The notes under the pieces are model-generated. The model saw nothing but the letters and a program-made list of their open reading frames with translations, was not told the origin of the DNA and searched no databases. Below, in pieces: positions 28,913 through 37,139 of a stretch of DNA of 64,000 nt (the stretch's first letter is position 1; each line of letters opens with the position of its first letter). Made by a program: the position numbers and the translations under genes. The DNA lies in assembly GCF_900103455.1 (NCBI RefSeq), contig NZ_FNHI01000032.1, forward strand, positions 1,355 through 65,354, in the 5' to 3' direction. Origin of the DNA: Streptomyces wuyuanensis (GTDB lineage: Bacteria > Actinomycetota > Actinomycetes > Streptomycetales > Streptomycetaceae).

Positions 28913-29991
28913 TGCGAAGCAGCGGCAGGAACAGCAGCGGACGCGGCGACTACCGGGGTGCCGGTGGGGGCGCCCGGTCGAAGGCCGGGGGACAGCGCGA
29001 CGACAAGCAGAAGCGTGCGCGCAAGCCCCGTCCCGAGGAGCGCCGCTACGACGTCGGGGGATCGGCGTCCGAGGGCCCGCGGAAGGGCCGGGGCGAGGCG
29101 GCCCGGGGCGGTGCCAAGGGCGGACCGAAGCAGTCCCCGCAGCGCGGAGGCGGACGCACCGCCCCCGCCCGCTCCCGCGAGTACGAGGCCCGCGCCGAGG
29201 AGCGCAACCGCGAGCGCTACGCGAACAAGCCCCGGACCGCCACGCCCAAGACCTTCCCGGGCGCCGAGCAGGAGGGCGAGCGGCTGCAGAAGGTGCTCGC
29301 CCGCGCCGGCTACGGCTCGCGCCGCGCCTGCGAGGAACTGATCGACATGGCCCGTGTCGAGGTCAACGGCGAGATCGTGACCGAGCAGGGGCTGAGGGTC
29401 GACCCGGCCAAGGACGAGATCAAGGTCGACGGACTGACGGTCGCCACGCAGTCGTACCAGTTCTTCGCGCTCAACAAGCCCGCGGGCGTCGTCTCCACGA
29501 TGGAGGACCCGGACGGCCGCCAGTGCCTCGGGGACTACGTCACCAACCGCGAGACCCGCCTGTTCCACGTCGGCCGGCTCGACACCGAGACCGAGGGCAT
29601 CATCCTGCTCACCAACCACGGCGAGCTGGCGCACCGGCTGACCCACCCCAAGTACGGCGTCAAGAAGACCTATCTCGCCGCGGTCCAGGGGCCCCTCCCG
29701 CGCGAGGTCGGCAAGCGGCTCAAGGAGGGCATCCAGCTGGAGGACGGCTACGCCCGGGCCGACCACTTCCGGGTCGTGGAGCAGACGGGCAAGAACTACC
29801 TCGTCGAGGTCACCCTCCACGAGGGCCGGAAGCACATCGTCCGCCGCATGCTCGCCGAGGCGGGCTTCCCGGTCGACAAGCTCGTGCGGACCGCGTTCGG
29901 CCCGATCACGCTCGGCGACCAGAAGTCGGGCTGGCTGCGCCGGCTGAGCAACACCGAGGTCGGCATGCTGATGAACGAAGTCGGGCTCTGA
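28912..29991 (+). CDS. rRNA pseudouridine synthase, RsuA/RluB family
   Basis: 359 residues from ATG 28912; a TTG three bases earlier is also in frame. The first ~115 residues are an Arg/Gly/Lys-rich tail, probably disordered and RNA-binding. An S4 domain (ERLQKVLARAGYGSRRACEELI) and the RsuA-type catalytic domain follow; the GRLDTETEGIILLT motif holds the catalytic Asp. It modifies a uridine in 23S (RluB-like) or 16S rRNA; linkage to scpAB is the normal bacterial arrangement and favours RluB. Confidence 0.93.
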   Translation: MRSSGRNSSGRGDYRGAGGGARSKAGGQRDDKQKRARKPRPEERRYDVGGSASEGPRKGRGEAARGGAKGGPKQSPQRGGGRTAPARSREYEARAEERNRERYANKPRTATPKTFPGAEQEGERLQKVLARAGYGSRRACEELIDMARVEVNGEIVTEQGLRVDPAKDEIKVDGLTVATQSYQFFALNKPAGVVSTMEDPDGRQCLGDYVTNRETRLFHVGRLDTETEGIILLTNHGELAHRLTHPKYGVKKTYLAAVQGPLPREVGKRLKEGIQLEDGYARADHFRVVEQTGKNYLVEVTLHEGRKHIVRRMLAEAGFPVDKLVRTAFGPITLGDQKSGWLRRLSNTEVGMLMNEVGL

Positions 29992-30161
29992 CGCCTGCAC
30001 TTGCGTCGGCCGTCTGAGGCCCCGTTCCCGCCCCTCCTCCGCGCAGTGCCGCGGTCGTCCGGGGGCGGTGAACGGGCCGGGCGGCCGCCGTTCACGCCGC
30101 CCGGGCACCGCGCGTCGGCCCTCCGGCCGCACCGTGTGCGACGAGCGGCCGGCCGCCGGCG

Positions 30162-31172
30162 TCAGTCGCCGTCCCGGGGCCCGTGGGTCTGGAGGAAGAG
30201 CACGGGACCGTGGCCGAAGCGGCCGCCGTCCGCCATGTCCAGCAGGGCGCCCAACGCCTTGGCGGTGTAGACGGGTTCGAGGTCCAGCCCCGCACCTTCC
30301 GCGGCCAGGCGCCGGGCCTCCGTCCCCCGCGGGGTGGGATGCCCGTAGCCAGGCCCCAGCCAGTCCCGCACCAGTGTCACGTCGTTGGGCGCGACCACGC
30401 CGCGGGGGAGGTCCGCTCCCCGTGCGCGCAGCAGCCGTTCCGTCCGCCCGGCCAGGGCGGCGACGGTGCGGGCGTCGAGCCGGAGGGTGTCGTTGACGAC
30501 CACGCCGACGACCCGGGTGCGCTCCAGGCCGGCGAGCCGGAGGCCGAGGGCGAGCCCCGCCGCGGTCCCTCCCGATCCGACGGCGGTCACGACGTGGGAC
30601 GGTTCGGGGAGGGCGCCCGCGGCGATCTGGTCCGCGAGTTCGAGGGCCGCCTCCACGTAGCCGAGGGTGCCGACCGGGGACGAACCGCCGGCGGGCAGGA
30701 AGTACGGCAGGTGACCGTGCGCCGAGTGGCGCAGGAAGAGCCAGGGCGCGGCGGCGATCGTCCGGGCCTTCGTACGGGTGAGGTGCAGGGTGGCACCGGA
30801 CCGGCGCAGCCGTTCGAGCTGCCGCCGGACGTGGTCGTCGACGGGCTGGTCGACCAGGGCGACGGCCGTCCGCAGTCCCCGCTCCCTCGCGTAGAGGGCC
30901 GTGGCCAGGCCCCAGTTGGTGCCCGTGCCGCCCACCGTGAGGATCGTGCGGGCCCCGCGTCGGCGCACGTCGGGGAGGATCCACTCCAGCTTGCGGACCT
31001 TGTTGCCGCCCCAGCCCCCGCGGCCGTACCCGCTCTCGTCCTTGCACCACAGCGGTACCCGGCCGGTGAGGCCGCCCAGTTCGCGCACGGGCGTCGGCCC
31101 GTCGCCCAGCGGCTCACGGGGCAGCGCCCCGGCCGCCTCGGGGAAGCGCCTGTGCAGCAACGGCCCGCTCAT
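30162..31172 (-). CDS. PLP-dependent ACC deaminase / D-cysteine desulfhydrase family enzyme
   Basis: 336 residues from ATG 31172; GTG 31229 (19 residues longer, with GGAAGG upstream) is possible. The fold-type II signature GGNKVRKLEW gives Lys58 as the PLP Schiff-base residue; TILTVGGTGTNWG and TAVGSGGTAAGLALGL hold substrate carboxylate and PLP phosphate. The closest families cleave D-cysteine or 1-aminocyclopropane-1-carboxylate; the actual substrate is unclear. It is divergent from pnuC and shares the intergenic region with it. Confidence 0.85.
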   Translation of the reverse strand: MSGPLLHRRFPEAAGALPREPLGDGPTPVRELGGLTGRVPLWCKDESGYGRGGWGGNKVRKLEWILPDVRRRGARTILTVGGTGTNWGLATALYARERGLRTAVALVDQPVDDHVRRQLERLRRSGATLHLTRTKARTIAAAPWLFLRHSAHGHLPYFLPAGGSSPVGTLGYVEAALELADQIAAGALPEPSHVVTAVGSGGTAAGLALGLRLAGLERTRVVGVVVNDTLRLDARTVAALAGRTERLLRARGADLPRGVVAPNDVTLVRDWLGPGYGHPTPRGTEARRLAAEGAGLDLEPVYTAKALGALLDMADGGRFGHGPVLFLQTHGPRDGD

Positions 31173-31254
31173 TCCGCCCTGATCCCTTCGCCGGTGTGCC
31201 GCCCGCGCGGCGATGCCCTCGCCGGACACCGCTCCCAGCCTTCCGTTGTTGTGC

Positions 31255-31299
31255 TTGTCGGACCACCCCTTCCGCCTTTATAGTCATAGTGACTCTAAA
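31255..31299 (+). promoter_or_regulatory. pnuC operon promoter with overlapping palindromic operator (candidate NrtR site)
   Basis: TTGTCG (31255-31260) and TATAGT (31279-31284) are spaced by 18 bases. An imperfect palindrome covers the -10 (31277-31299): arms AGTCA and TGACT around TAG, flanked by TTTA and TAAA; 9 of 11 base pairs match. Because the operon encodes an NrtR-type repressor, this is the natural candidate for its operator and for autoregulation (inference). Confidence 0.65.
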
Positions 31300-31314
31300 A
31301 GAAGGGGGCGGGTC

Positions 31315-32001
31315 GTGAGCCTCGCGGACGTACTCGCGCCGCTGCAGCAGCCGCTGTTCACGCTGCTCGGCACACCGGTCAGCTGGACCGAGGTGCTCGG
31401 CTTCGGAAGCGGGGCGCTGTGCGTGTGGCTCGTCGCCCGGCAGCACATCGCCAACTGGCCGGTCGGCATCGCCAACAACGTCCTCTTCGTCCTGCTCTTC
31501 ACCCAGGCCGGCCTGTACGCCGACGCGGGGCTGCAGGTCGTCTTCATCACCCTCGCCGTGTACGGCTGGTGGACCTGGACCCACGGGGGTGGACCAGGCT
31601 CCGACGCCCTCCCGGTGCGCCGCACGACGCGCACCGAGTGGACGTGGCTGCTCGCGGCGGGGGTGATGGGGACCATCGGGCTGACGCTGCTCCTGGACCG
31701 CGCCACCGACTCGGACGTCCCGTTCTGGGACGCGCTCACCACCGCGCTGTCCCTGATGGCGACGTACGGTCAGTGCCGCAAGCGGCTGGAGTCCTGGTGG
31801 CTGTGGATCGCCGCGGACGTGGTCTACGTGCCGCTGTACGCGTACAAGGAGCTCTACCTCACCGCGCTGCTGTACCTCGGCTTCATGACGCTGTGCGTCC
31901 TCGGGCTGCGCCACTGGTCGCGCGACCTGGCGGCGCAGCGCCCGGTGCCGGTGCCCGGCGGCGGAGCGAGGCAGGACACGACGGCGGAGGCGACGACGTG
32001 A
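31315..32001 (+). CDS. pnuC: Nicotinamide riboside/mononucleotide transporter PnuC
   Basis: 228 residues from GTG 31315, behind AGGGGG. Several membrane segments are visible, with PnuC motifs QHIANWPVGIANNVLF, YGWWTW and the substrate-site segment SWWLWIAADVVYVPLYAYK. PnuC carries nicotinamide riboside across the membrane by facilitated diffusion; internal phosphorylation traps it. The stop overlaps nadR (GTGA), matching that pathway: import, then kinase. Confidence 0.93.
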   Translation: MSLADVLAPLQQPLFTLLGTPVSWTEVLGFGSGALCVWLVARQHIANWPVGIANNVLFVLLFTQAGLYADAGLQVVFITLAVYGWWTWTHGGGPGSDALPVRRTTRTEWTWLLAAGVMGTIGLTLLLDRATDSDVPFWDALTTALSLMATYGQCRKRLESWWLWIAADVVYVPLYAYKELYLTALLYLGFMTLCVLGLRHWSRDLAAQRPVPVPGGGARQDTTAEATT

Positions 32002-33104
32002 AGCGCTACCGGCACGGGCTGGTCCTCGGCAAGTTCTACCCGCCGCACGCGGGCCACCACCACCTCGTACGGACCGCCCGCGACCGCTGCGACCGGCTGA
32101 CCGTCCTCGTCTGCGCCGCGTCCGTGGAGTCGATCCCGCTGGACGCGCGGATGGCGTGGATGAGCGAGGTGCACCCGGACGTCCGGGTGGTCGGCGCCAT
32201 CGACGACATCCCCGTCGACATCACCGACCCGGCGGTCTGGGACGCGCACATGGCGGTCTTCCGCGCGGCCGTCCCCGGGCGCGTGGACGCCGTCTTCACC
32301 TCCGAGGCGTACGGGGACGAACTGGCCCGCAGGTTCCGCGCCGACTCGATCTGCGTCGACCCGGGCCGCACGGTCTTCCCGGTCTCCGGCACGGCCGTGC
32401 GCCACGACCCCGTCGGCTGCTGGGACTTCCTGGAGCCGCCCGTACGGGCCGCCCTCACCCGGCGCGTGGTCGTCCTCGGCGCGGAGTCCACCGGCACCAC
32501 CACCCTCGCCGACGCGCTCGCCGCGCACTACCGGGCACGCGGCGGGGTGTGGTCGCGCACGGCCGCCGTACCCGAGTACGGCAGGGAGTTCAGCGGGCGG
32601 AAGCTCGCCGCGCTGCGCGCCGAACGGCCCGGTGCCGAATGGTCGGACGTGCGCTTCGACGGCGACGACTTCCCGCTGATCGCCCGGCGCCAGACCGAAC
32701 TCGAGAACGCCGCCGCCCGGATCGGCTCCCCGGTCCTGATCTGCGACACGGACGCCTTCGCCACCACCGTCTGGCACGAACGCTACCTGGGCGGGCAGCA
32801 CGAGGAGGTCGCCCGGATCGCCGCCGCCGGCCGGGGGGACCTCTGGCTGCTCACCGACCACGAGGGAGTGCCCTTCGAGGACGACGGCCTGCGCGACGGC
32901 GAACATCTGCGGCCGTGGATGACCGCCCGGTTCGCCGAGGAACTCACCCGTACCGGAAGGCGGTTCATCACGGTCACCGGCCCGCACGAGCAACGGCTCG
33001 CCACGGCCGTCGCCGCCGTCGACGAACTGCTCGCCGACGGCTGGCACTTCGCCGACCCCCTGCCCACCCGCGGCGGGGACGCCCCCGTGCCGGAGTTCCG
33101 ATGA
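31998..33104 (+). CDS. nadR: NadR-like bifunctional NMN adenylyltransferase / ribosylnicotinamide kinase
   Basis: 368 residues, GTG start overlapping pnuC. The N-terminal nucleotidyltransferase domain has GKFYPPHAGHHH (residues 11-22) with the HxGH motif. The C-terminal kinase domain begins VVVLGAESTGTTTLADAL at about residue 158 and includes ICDTDAFATTVW, typical of NadR. The P-loop reads G161-AEST-G166-T167-T168: the nearly invariant Walker A Lys is Thr. No N-terminal HTH is present, so it lacks the repressor domain of enteric NadR. It should turn nicotinamide riboside into NMN and NAD(+), provided the kinase works without the Lys. The stop overlaps nrtR (ATGA). Confidence 0.9.
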   Translation: MKRYRHGLVLGKFYPPHAGHHHLVRTARDRCDRLTVLVCAASVESIPLDARMAWMSEVHPDVRVVGAIDDIPVDITDPAVWDAHMAVFRAAVPGRVDAVFTSEAYGDELARRFRADSICVDPGRTVFPVSGTAVRHDPVGCWDFLEPPVRAALTRRVVVLGAESTGTTTLADALAAHYRARGGVWSRTAAVPEYGREFSGRKLAALRAERPGAEWSDVRFDGDDFPLIARRQTELENAAARIGSPVLICDTDAFATTVWHERYLGGQHEEVARIAAAGRGDLWLLTDHEGVPFEDDGLRDGEHLRPWMTARFAEELTRTGRRFITVTGPHEQRLATAVAAVDELLADGWHFADPLPTRGGDAPVPEFR

Positions 33105-33829
33105 CCGTCGAGGGATACGACCCGAGGGCCTTCCCGCCCTTCGCCGTCACCGTGGACCTCGCGGTCTTCACGGTCCGCGACGGCGAACTGCACGTCCTGC
33201 TGATCGAGCGCGGTGCCGAGCCGTACAAGGGCGCCTGGGCGCTGCCCGGCGGCTTCATCCTCCCGAGGGAGTCCGCCGGGCAGGCCGCACGCCGCGAACT
33301 CGCCGAGGAGACCGGACTGTCGGCGGGCACCGTCGCCGGCCTCCACCTGGAGCAGTTGCGCACCTACAGCGACCCCGACCGTGATCCGAGGATGCGCGTC
33401 GTGTCCGTCGCGTACACCGCCCTCGTGCCGGATCTGCCCGAACCGCGCGGCGGGGGCGACGCCGCCCACGCCCGCTGGGTGCCCCACGGCAGCCAGGGCC
33501 GCCTCGCCTTCGACCACGAGCGCATCCTCGCCGACGCTCACGAACGCGTCGGCGCCAAGCTCGAGTACACCGGCCTCGCCACCGCCTTCTGCCCCGCCGA
33601 GTTCACCCTCGGCGAGCTGCGGCAGGTGTACGAGACCGTCTGGGGCGTCGAGCTCGACCGCCCCAACTTCCGGCGCAAGGTCCTCACCACGCCCGGCTTC
33701 GTGGAAGCCGTCGAAGGAGGCGCGCGCCTGACCGGCGGCCGGGGGAAGCCGGCCGCGCTCTACCGGGCGGGGCCGGCGAACGCCCTGCACCCTCCGCTAC
33801 TGCGACCGGAAGGACGGCATTCGACATGA
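33101..33829 (+). CDS. nrtR: NrtR-type Nudix-related transcriptional regulator
   Basis: 242 residues, ATGA overlap on both sides. An N-terminal Nudix domain (residues ~15-140) precedes the NrtR winged helix, whose hallmark EFTLGELRQVYETVWG and NFRRKVL lie at about 165-195. NrtR proteins sense ADP-ribose or NAD-related metabolites and repress NAD-synthesis and salvage genes. Unusually, the Nudix box is fully canonical (G51, E57, R65, E66, E69, E70, G72), whereas many NrtRs have a degenerate one, so this protein may also hydrolyse ADP-ribose. The likely operator is the palindrome before pnuC. Confidence 0.88.
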   Translation: MTVEGYDPRAFPPFAVTVDLAVFTVRDGELHVLLIERGAEPYKGAWALPGGFILPRESAGQAARRELAEETGLSAGTVAGLHLEQLRTYSDPDRDPRMRVVSVAYTALVPDLPEPRGGGDAAHARWVPHGSQGRLAFDHERILADAHERVGAKLEYTGLATAFCPAEFTLGELRQVYETVWGVELDRPNFRRKVLTTPGFVEAVEGGARLTGGRGKPAALYRAGPANALHPPLLRPEGRHST

Positions 33830-34866
33830 CCGACACGACGGACCTGGCGGCGACGAGGACCGCCACCAAGCAGGCCGCCACCGGCACCCTCGTCGGGCTC
33901 GCGCTCGGCGACGCGCTCGGCTTCCCCACCGAGTTCAAGGACGTGCCCTCGATCCTCGCCACGTTCGGGCCCTGGCGCGAGATGGACCTGCCGAGGCCCG
34001 CGATCGTCACCGACGACACCCAGATGACGCTGGCCCTCGCCCGCGGCATCCGCACGGCCACGGACCGGGGGCTGCTCGCCCCGCTGCGGCTGACCCGGCC
34101 GGTGCGCGAGGAGTTCGTGGACTGGTACCACTCGCCCGACAACAACCGCGCACCCGGCCGCACCTGCCTGGTCGCCTGCCACAAGCTCGACAGCGACATG
34201 CCCTGGCAGGAGGCCAGCCAGATCGCCTCCAAGGGCTGCGGGGCCAACATGCGCGTCGCGCCCCTCGGGCTCGTGCCCGGCCTCAGCGACGGGCAGCGCG
34301 CCGGAGCCGCCCAGCTCCAGGCCGCGCTCACCCATGGCCACCCGACCGCGCTGGCCGCCTCCGACCTCACGGCGCGAGCGGTGTACCTGCTGGCGCGCGG
34401 CACCGAACCGCTCGGTCTCGTGGGCCGGCTGCGGTCGTACGCGTACGAGAACCGCTCCCGATACCACCACGACTGGCTCGGCGACCTCTGGACGTACGCC
34501 CACGACGCCACGCCCGAGGCCTTCGTCGAACGCGGCTGGGACGAGTGCCTCACGGTGCTGGAGCGCCTGGCCAACGCCCTGCGCGACGCCGACCCGGAGA
34601 CCGATCCGTGCCGTGCCACCGGTGACGGCTGGATCGCCGAGGAGGCCCTCGCGACCGCGCTGCACTGCTTCCTGCTCTTCCCCGAACAGCCGCTGACCGC
34701 GCTGCGCCGGGCGGCCTGCACCCGGGGGGACTCCGACTCGATCGCCTGCCTCACGGGCGCGTTCGCCGGGGCCCACCTCGGTGCCCGGGCGTGGCCCAAG
34801 GAGTGGGAGGAGCGCATCGAGTACCGCAGCGAGCTGCTGACGCTGGGTGCCCTCTGGGACGCTTGA
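33826..34866 (+). CDS. ADP-ribosylglycohydrolase family protein (DraG/ARH type)
   Basis: 346 residues; ATG overlaps nrtR. The Mg-site motifs are in place: GLALGDALGFPTEF near residue 24, TDDTQMTLALA with Asp63-Asp64-Thr65, and the late GDSDSIACLTGAFAGA near residue 300. Family members remove ADP-ribose from proteins, or from nucleic acid ends and thymine bases in some conflict systems. Co-transcription with pnuC, nadR and nrtR and immediate coupling (3-base gap) to an RlaP nucleotidyltransferase suggest reversal of NAD(+)-derived modification, possibly on RNA (inference). Confidence 0.9.
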   Translation: MTDTTDLAATRTATKQAATGTLVGLALGDALGFPTEFKDVPSILATFGPWREMDLPRPAIVTDDTQMTLALARGIRTATDRGLLAPLRLTRPVREEFVDWYHSPDNNRAPGRTCLVACHKLDSDMPWQEASQIASKGCGANMRVAPLGLVPGLSDGQRAGAAQLQAALTHGHPTALAASDLTARAVYLLARGTEPLGLVGRLRSYAYENRSRYHHDWLGDLWTYAHDATPEAFVERGWDECLTVLERLANALRDADPETDPCRATGDGWIAEEALATALHCFLLFPEQPLTALRRAACTRGDSDSIACLTGAFAGAHLGARAWPKEWEERIEYRSELLTLGALWDA

Positions 34867-34869
34867 GCC

Positions 34870-35631
34870 ATGACACTGGCCCTTCAACCCGCCGAACTCG
34901 CCCCCGTGGTAGCGGAGCAGCCCCATCCGCTGCTCTTCGCGACGGTCTCCGGCGCGCACTTCTACGGCTTTCCGTCCCGCGACTCGGACGTGGATCTGCG
35001 CGGAGTCCATCTGCTGCCGGTGGAGGACCTGGTCGGACTGCACGAACCGGACGAGACCCGGTCCCTGATGTGGGTCAGGGACGGGGTGGAGATGGACCTC
35101 GTCACGCACGACCTCCGGAAGTTCGTCCGGCTGATGCTGCGCCGCAACGGCTATGTGCTGGAGCAGTTGCTGTCACCGCTGGTGGCCCACACCTCGCCGG
35201 CCCACGAGGAGCTCGTCGCGCTCGCCCCCGGGGTGCTGACCGCGCACCACGCCCACCACTACCGGGGGTTCGCGGGCACCCAGTGGCGGCTGTTCGAGAA
35301 GACCGGTGAGCTGAAGCCGCTGCTCTACACCTACCGGGCGCTGCTCACGGGCATCCATCTGATGCGCTCCGGCGAGGTCGTCGCCCATCTGCCCACGCTG
35401 CTGGGCGAGATGGCGGCGCCGGCCAGGCTGCCCGAGCTGATCGCGGCGAAGACCGAGGCCGAGCACGGGGGGGCGCCCGTGGACACCGAGGCCGTGCACG
35501 CGGAGGTGGAGGAACTGCACTCCGTCCTGGACGAGGCCCGGGCGCGCTCGTCACTGCCCGACGAGGCCACCGCCCGCGACGACCTGCACGACTTCGCCGT
35601 ACGGACCCGGCTGGACCTCCGCCAGCGCTGA
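34870..35631 (+). CDS. RlaP-like nucleotidyltransferase (COG3541/YcgL type), first copy
   Basis: 253 residues, ATG 3 bases after the preceding stop. A polymerase-beta-type fold is indicated by VSGAHFYGFPSRDSDVDLRG, with catalytic Asp40 and Asp42, and by the third acidic residue in VEMDLVTHDL. A helical C-terminal region follows (KPLLYTYRALLTGIHLM; ends LHDFAVRTRLDLR). This is the family predicted to work with RNA ligases in RNA repair (RlaP). It differs from the second copy by Ala-His in place of Arg-Ala in the entry loop. Its last 81 bases overlap the end of the opposite-strand copy. Confidence 0.82.
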   Translation: MTLALQPAELAPVVAEQPHPLLFATVSGAHFYGFPSRDSDVDLRGVHLLPVEDLVGLHEPDETRSLMWVRDGVEMDLVTHDLRKFVRLMLRRNGYVLEQLLSPLVAHTSPAHEELVALAPGVLTAHHAHHYRGFAGTQWRLFEKTGELKPLLYTYRALLTGIHLMRSGEVVAHLPTLLGEMAAPARLPELIAAKTEAEHGGAPVDTEAVHAEVEELHSVLDEARARSSLPDEATARDDLHDFAVRTRLDLRQR

Positions 35632-36300
35632 CGCCCGCCGTACCCGGACCAGGAAGTCCTCGACCCGTGCCCGGTCCGGTTCGGCCGGGAGCGGGCTCAC
35701 GGCCGCCGCCGCGTCGGCCTCCCCGGCCAGCCGGGCCATCCAGGACTCGACCTCGGACCAGGGCACCTCGCCCCGCTTCACCGCGAGCAGCCGCTCGCGG
35801 TCGTCGCCGACGTCGGTCACCAGCCGGCCCGTACGGAGCAGATCACGGCAGCTCGCCAGCAGCCGCAGCAGATGCATCGCGTGCTTCCAGCGCGGAACGC
35901 CGTACTGCCGTACGTCGGCGTCCAGTTTGCGCCGCTGCCCGGAGGCGTAGCGGACGAACGTCCCGTGGACCTGGCGGGAGAGGAACGCCTCGCGCAGCGC
36001 GAGCAGTTCGCGTCCGGTGTCGTCGACGCGCTCGACGAGCGGGGAGTGCAGGCACTCCAGGATGTTCGGGTTGGCCCGCAGCGCCAGCTCGCAGAAGCGC
36101 TCCAGCTCCCACGAGAACTGCTCCTGCGCGGGACCCTCCACATGGGTCGGGGGCTTGTCGAACCGCCAGTACAGGGCGGTGGGCGCGAGGAAGACACCGC
36201 GCAGGTCGGTGTCGCTGCCGTCCGTGGCCAGGCCGAAGGCCCGTGAGCCCATCACACAGGAGTAGATCGTGTGGTCGCGCACGAGGTCCTCGGGAGTCAT
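35551..36300 (-). CDS. RlaP-like nucleotidyltransferase, second copy (convergent)
   Basis: 249 residues from ATG 36300. The signature VMGSRAFGLATDGSDTDLRG gives Gly18-Ser19 and Asp30/Asp32; an Asn/Glu-rich segment NPNILECLHSPL and KHAMHLLRLLASCRDLL follow. It is a divergent paralogue of the first copy. The recognisable family region ends near LVRVRRASA; the last ~27 residues (Gly/Val-rich) are encoded antisense to the end of the first copy and may be non-conserved read-through. Two RlaP-type enzymes facing each other suggest a two-substrate or two-ended RNA repair role (inference). Confidence 0.8.
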   Translation of the reverse strand: MTPEDLVRDHTIYSCVMGSRAFGLATDGSDTDLRGVFLAPTALYWRFDKPPTHVEGPAQEQFSWELERFCELALRANPNILECLHSPLVERVDDTGRELLALREAFLSRQVHGTFVRYASGQRRKLDADVRQYGVPRWKHAMHLLRLLASCRDLLRTGRLVTDVGDDRERLLAVKRGEVPWSEVESWMARLAGEADAAAAVSPLPAEPDRARVEDFLVRVRRASALAEVQPGPYGEVVQVVAGGGLVGQ

Positions 36301-36441
36301 GGGCGAAGGCTACGCGACCGCCGACCAGGGGCCGGGGTGCCGGCGGACGGTCTATCGGCGGTGGGTGGACGGTCCGCTCCGGCACGGCCGACGGCGGCGG
36401 GGAGCGGACCCGCCCGGGGCGCTCCGTGCGCGGCCGTCCGC

Positions 36442-36834
36442 CTACCGCGGCTGCGACGCGAGCTGGATGAGGTTGCCGCAGGTGTCGTCGAGGACCGCGG
36501 TGGTGACGGGCCCCATCTCCACCGGCCTCTGGGTGAAGCGGACGCCCAGGGCGCTCAGCCGCTCGTACTCCGCGTCGACGTCGTCGACGGCGAACTGGGC
36601 GAGCGGGATGCCGTCCTCGACGAGCGCGTCGCGGTAGGTCCTGGCGGCCGGGTGGCGGGCGGGCTCCAGGAGGAGTTCGGTGCCGCCGGGCTCCTCGGGA
36701 GAGACGACGGTCAGCCACCGGTCCTGCTCGCCCACCGGGACGTCGTGCTTCTTCACGAAGCCGAGGATCTCGGTGTAGAAGCGCAGTGCCTTGGCCTGGT
36801 CGTCGACGAAGACGCTGGTCAGATGGATCTTCAT
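36442..36834 (-). CDS. VOC (glyoxalase/bleomycin-resistance) family protein
   Basis: 130 residues from ATG 36834, overlapping the ArsR stop by 4 bases. The two beta-alpha-beta-beta-beta repeats begin MKIHLTSVFVDDQAKALRFY and GIPLAQFAVDDVDAEYERL. Metal-ligand positions of one repeat (His4, Glu near GGTELLLEP) are present. These proteins are dioxygenases, isomerases or drug-binding proteins; the exact reaction is not readable. Co-transcribed with its ArsR regulator, it is probably induced by whatever relieves that repressor. Confidence 0.87.
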   Translation of the reverse strand: MKIHLTSVFVDDQAKALRFYTEILGFVKKHDVPVGEQDRWLTVVSPEEPGGTELLLEPARHPAARTYRDALVEDGIPLAQFAVDDVDAEYERLSALGVRFTQRPVEMGPVTTAVLDDTCGNLIQLASQPR

Positions 36835-37133
36835 GGGGTGCTGTCCTCAGGGTCCGGTGTGTCGGGCACGAGCCATCGCTCGGCGATCCGCCGCAGCGGG
36901 GCGGTGTTCAGGTCGTGGAACTTGTAGCGGCCCTCCCGCCTGGTCTCGACGAGCCCGGCGGCCTCCAGGACGGCGAGGTGCTGGGAGACCGCCTGGCGCG
37001 AGATGCCGAGCCCGTGCCGCATGCTCAGTCGCGCACAGATCTCGAACAGCGTCTGGCCGGACCTCTCCGCGAGCTCGTCGAGGATGGTGCGGCGGGTGGA
37101 GTCGGCCAGGGCTTTGAAGAGGTCGTCGGCCAC
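36831..37133 (-). CDS. ArsR-family winged-helix regulator
   Basis: 100 residues from GTG 37133. The helix-turn-helix is LSMRHGLGISRQAVSQHLAVL and the wing RREGRYKFHDL. No Cys cluster for metals is seen, so it is probably a non-metal ArsR of the type paired with VOC or SRPBCC proteins. The start is only 6 bases downstream of a TATCCT -10 and lacks a ribosome site, so the mRNA is likely leaderless and controlled by the palindrome inside its promoter. Confidence 0.9.
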   Translation of the reverse strand: MADDLFKALADSTRRTILDELAERSGQTLFEICARLSMRHGLGISRQAVSQHLAVLEAAGLVETRREGRYKFHDLNTAPLRRIAERWLVPDTPDPEDSTP

Positions 37134-37139
37134 GACCGC

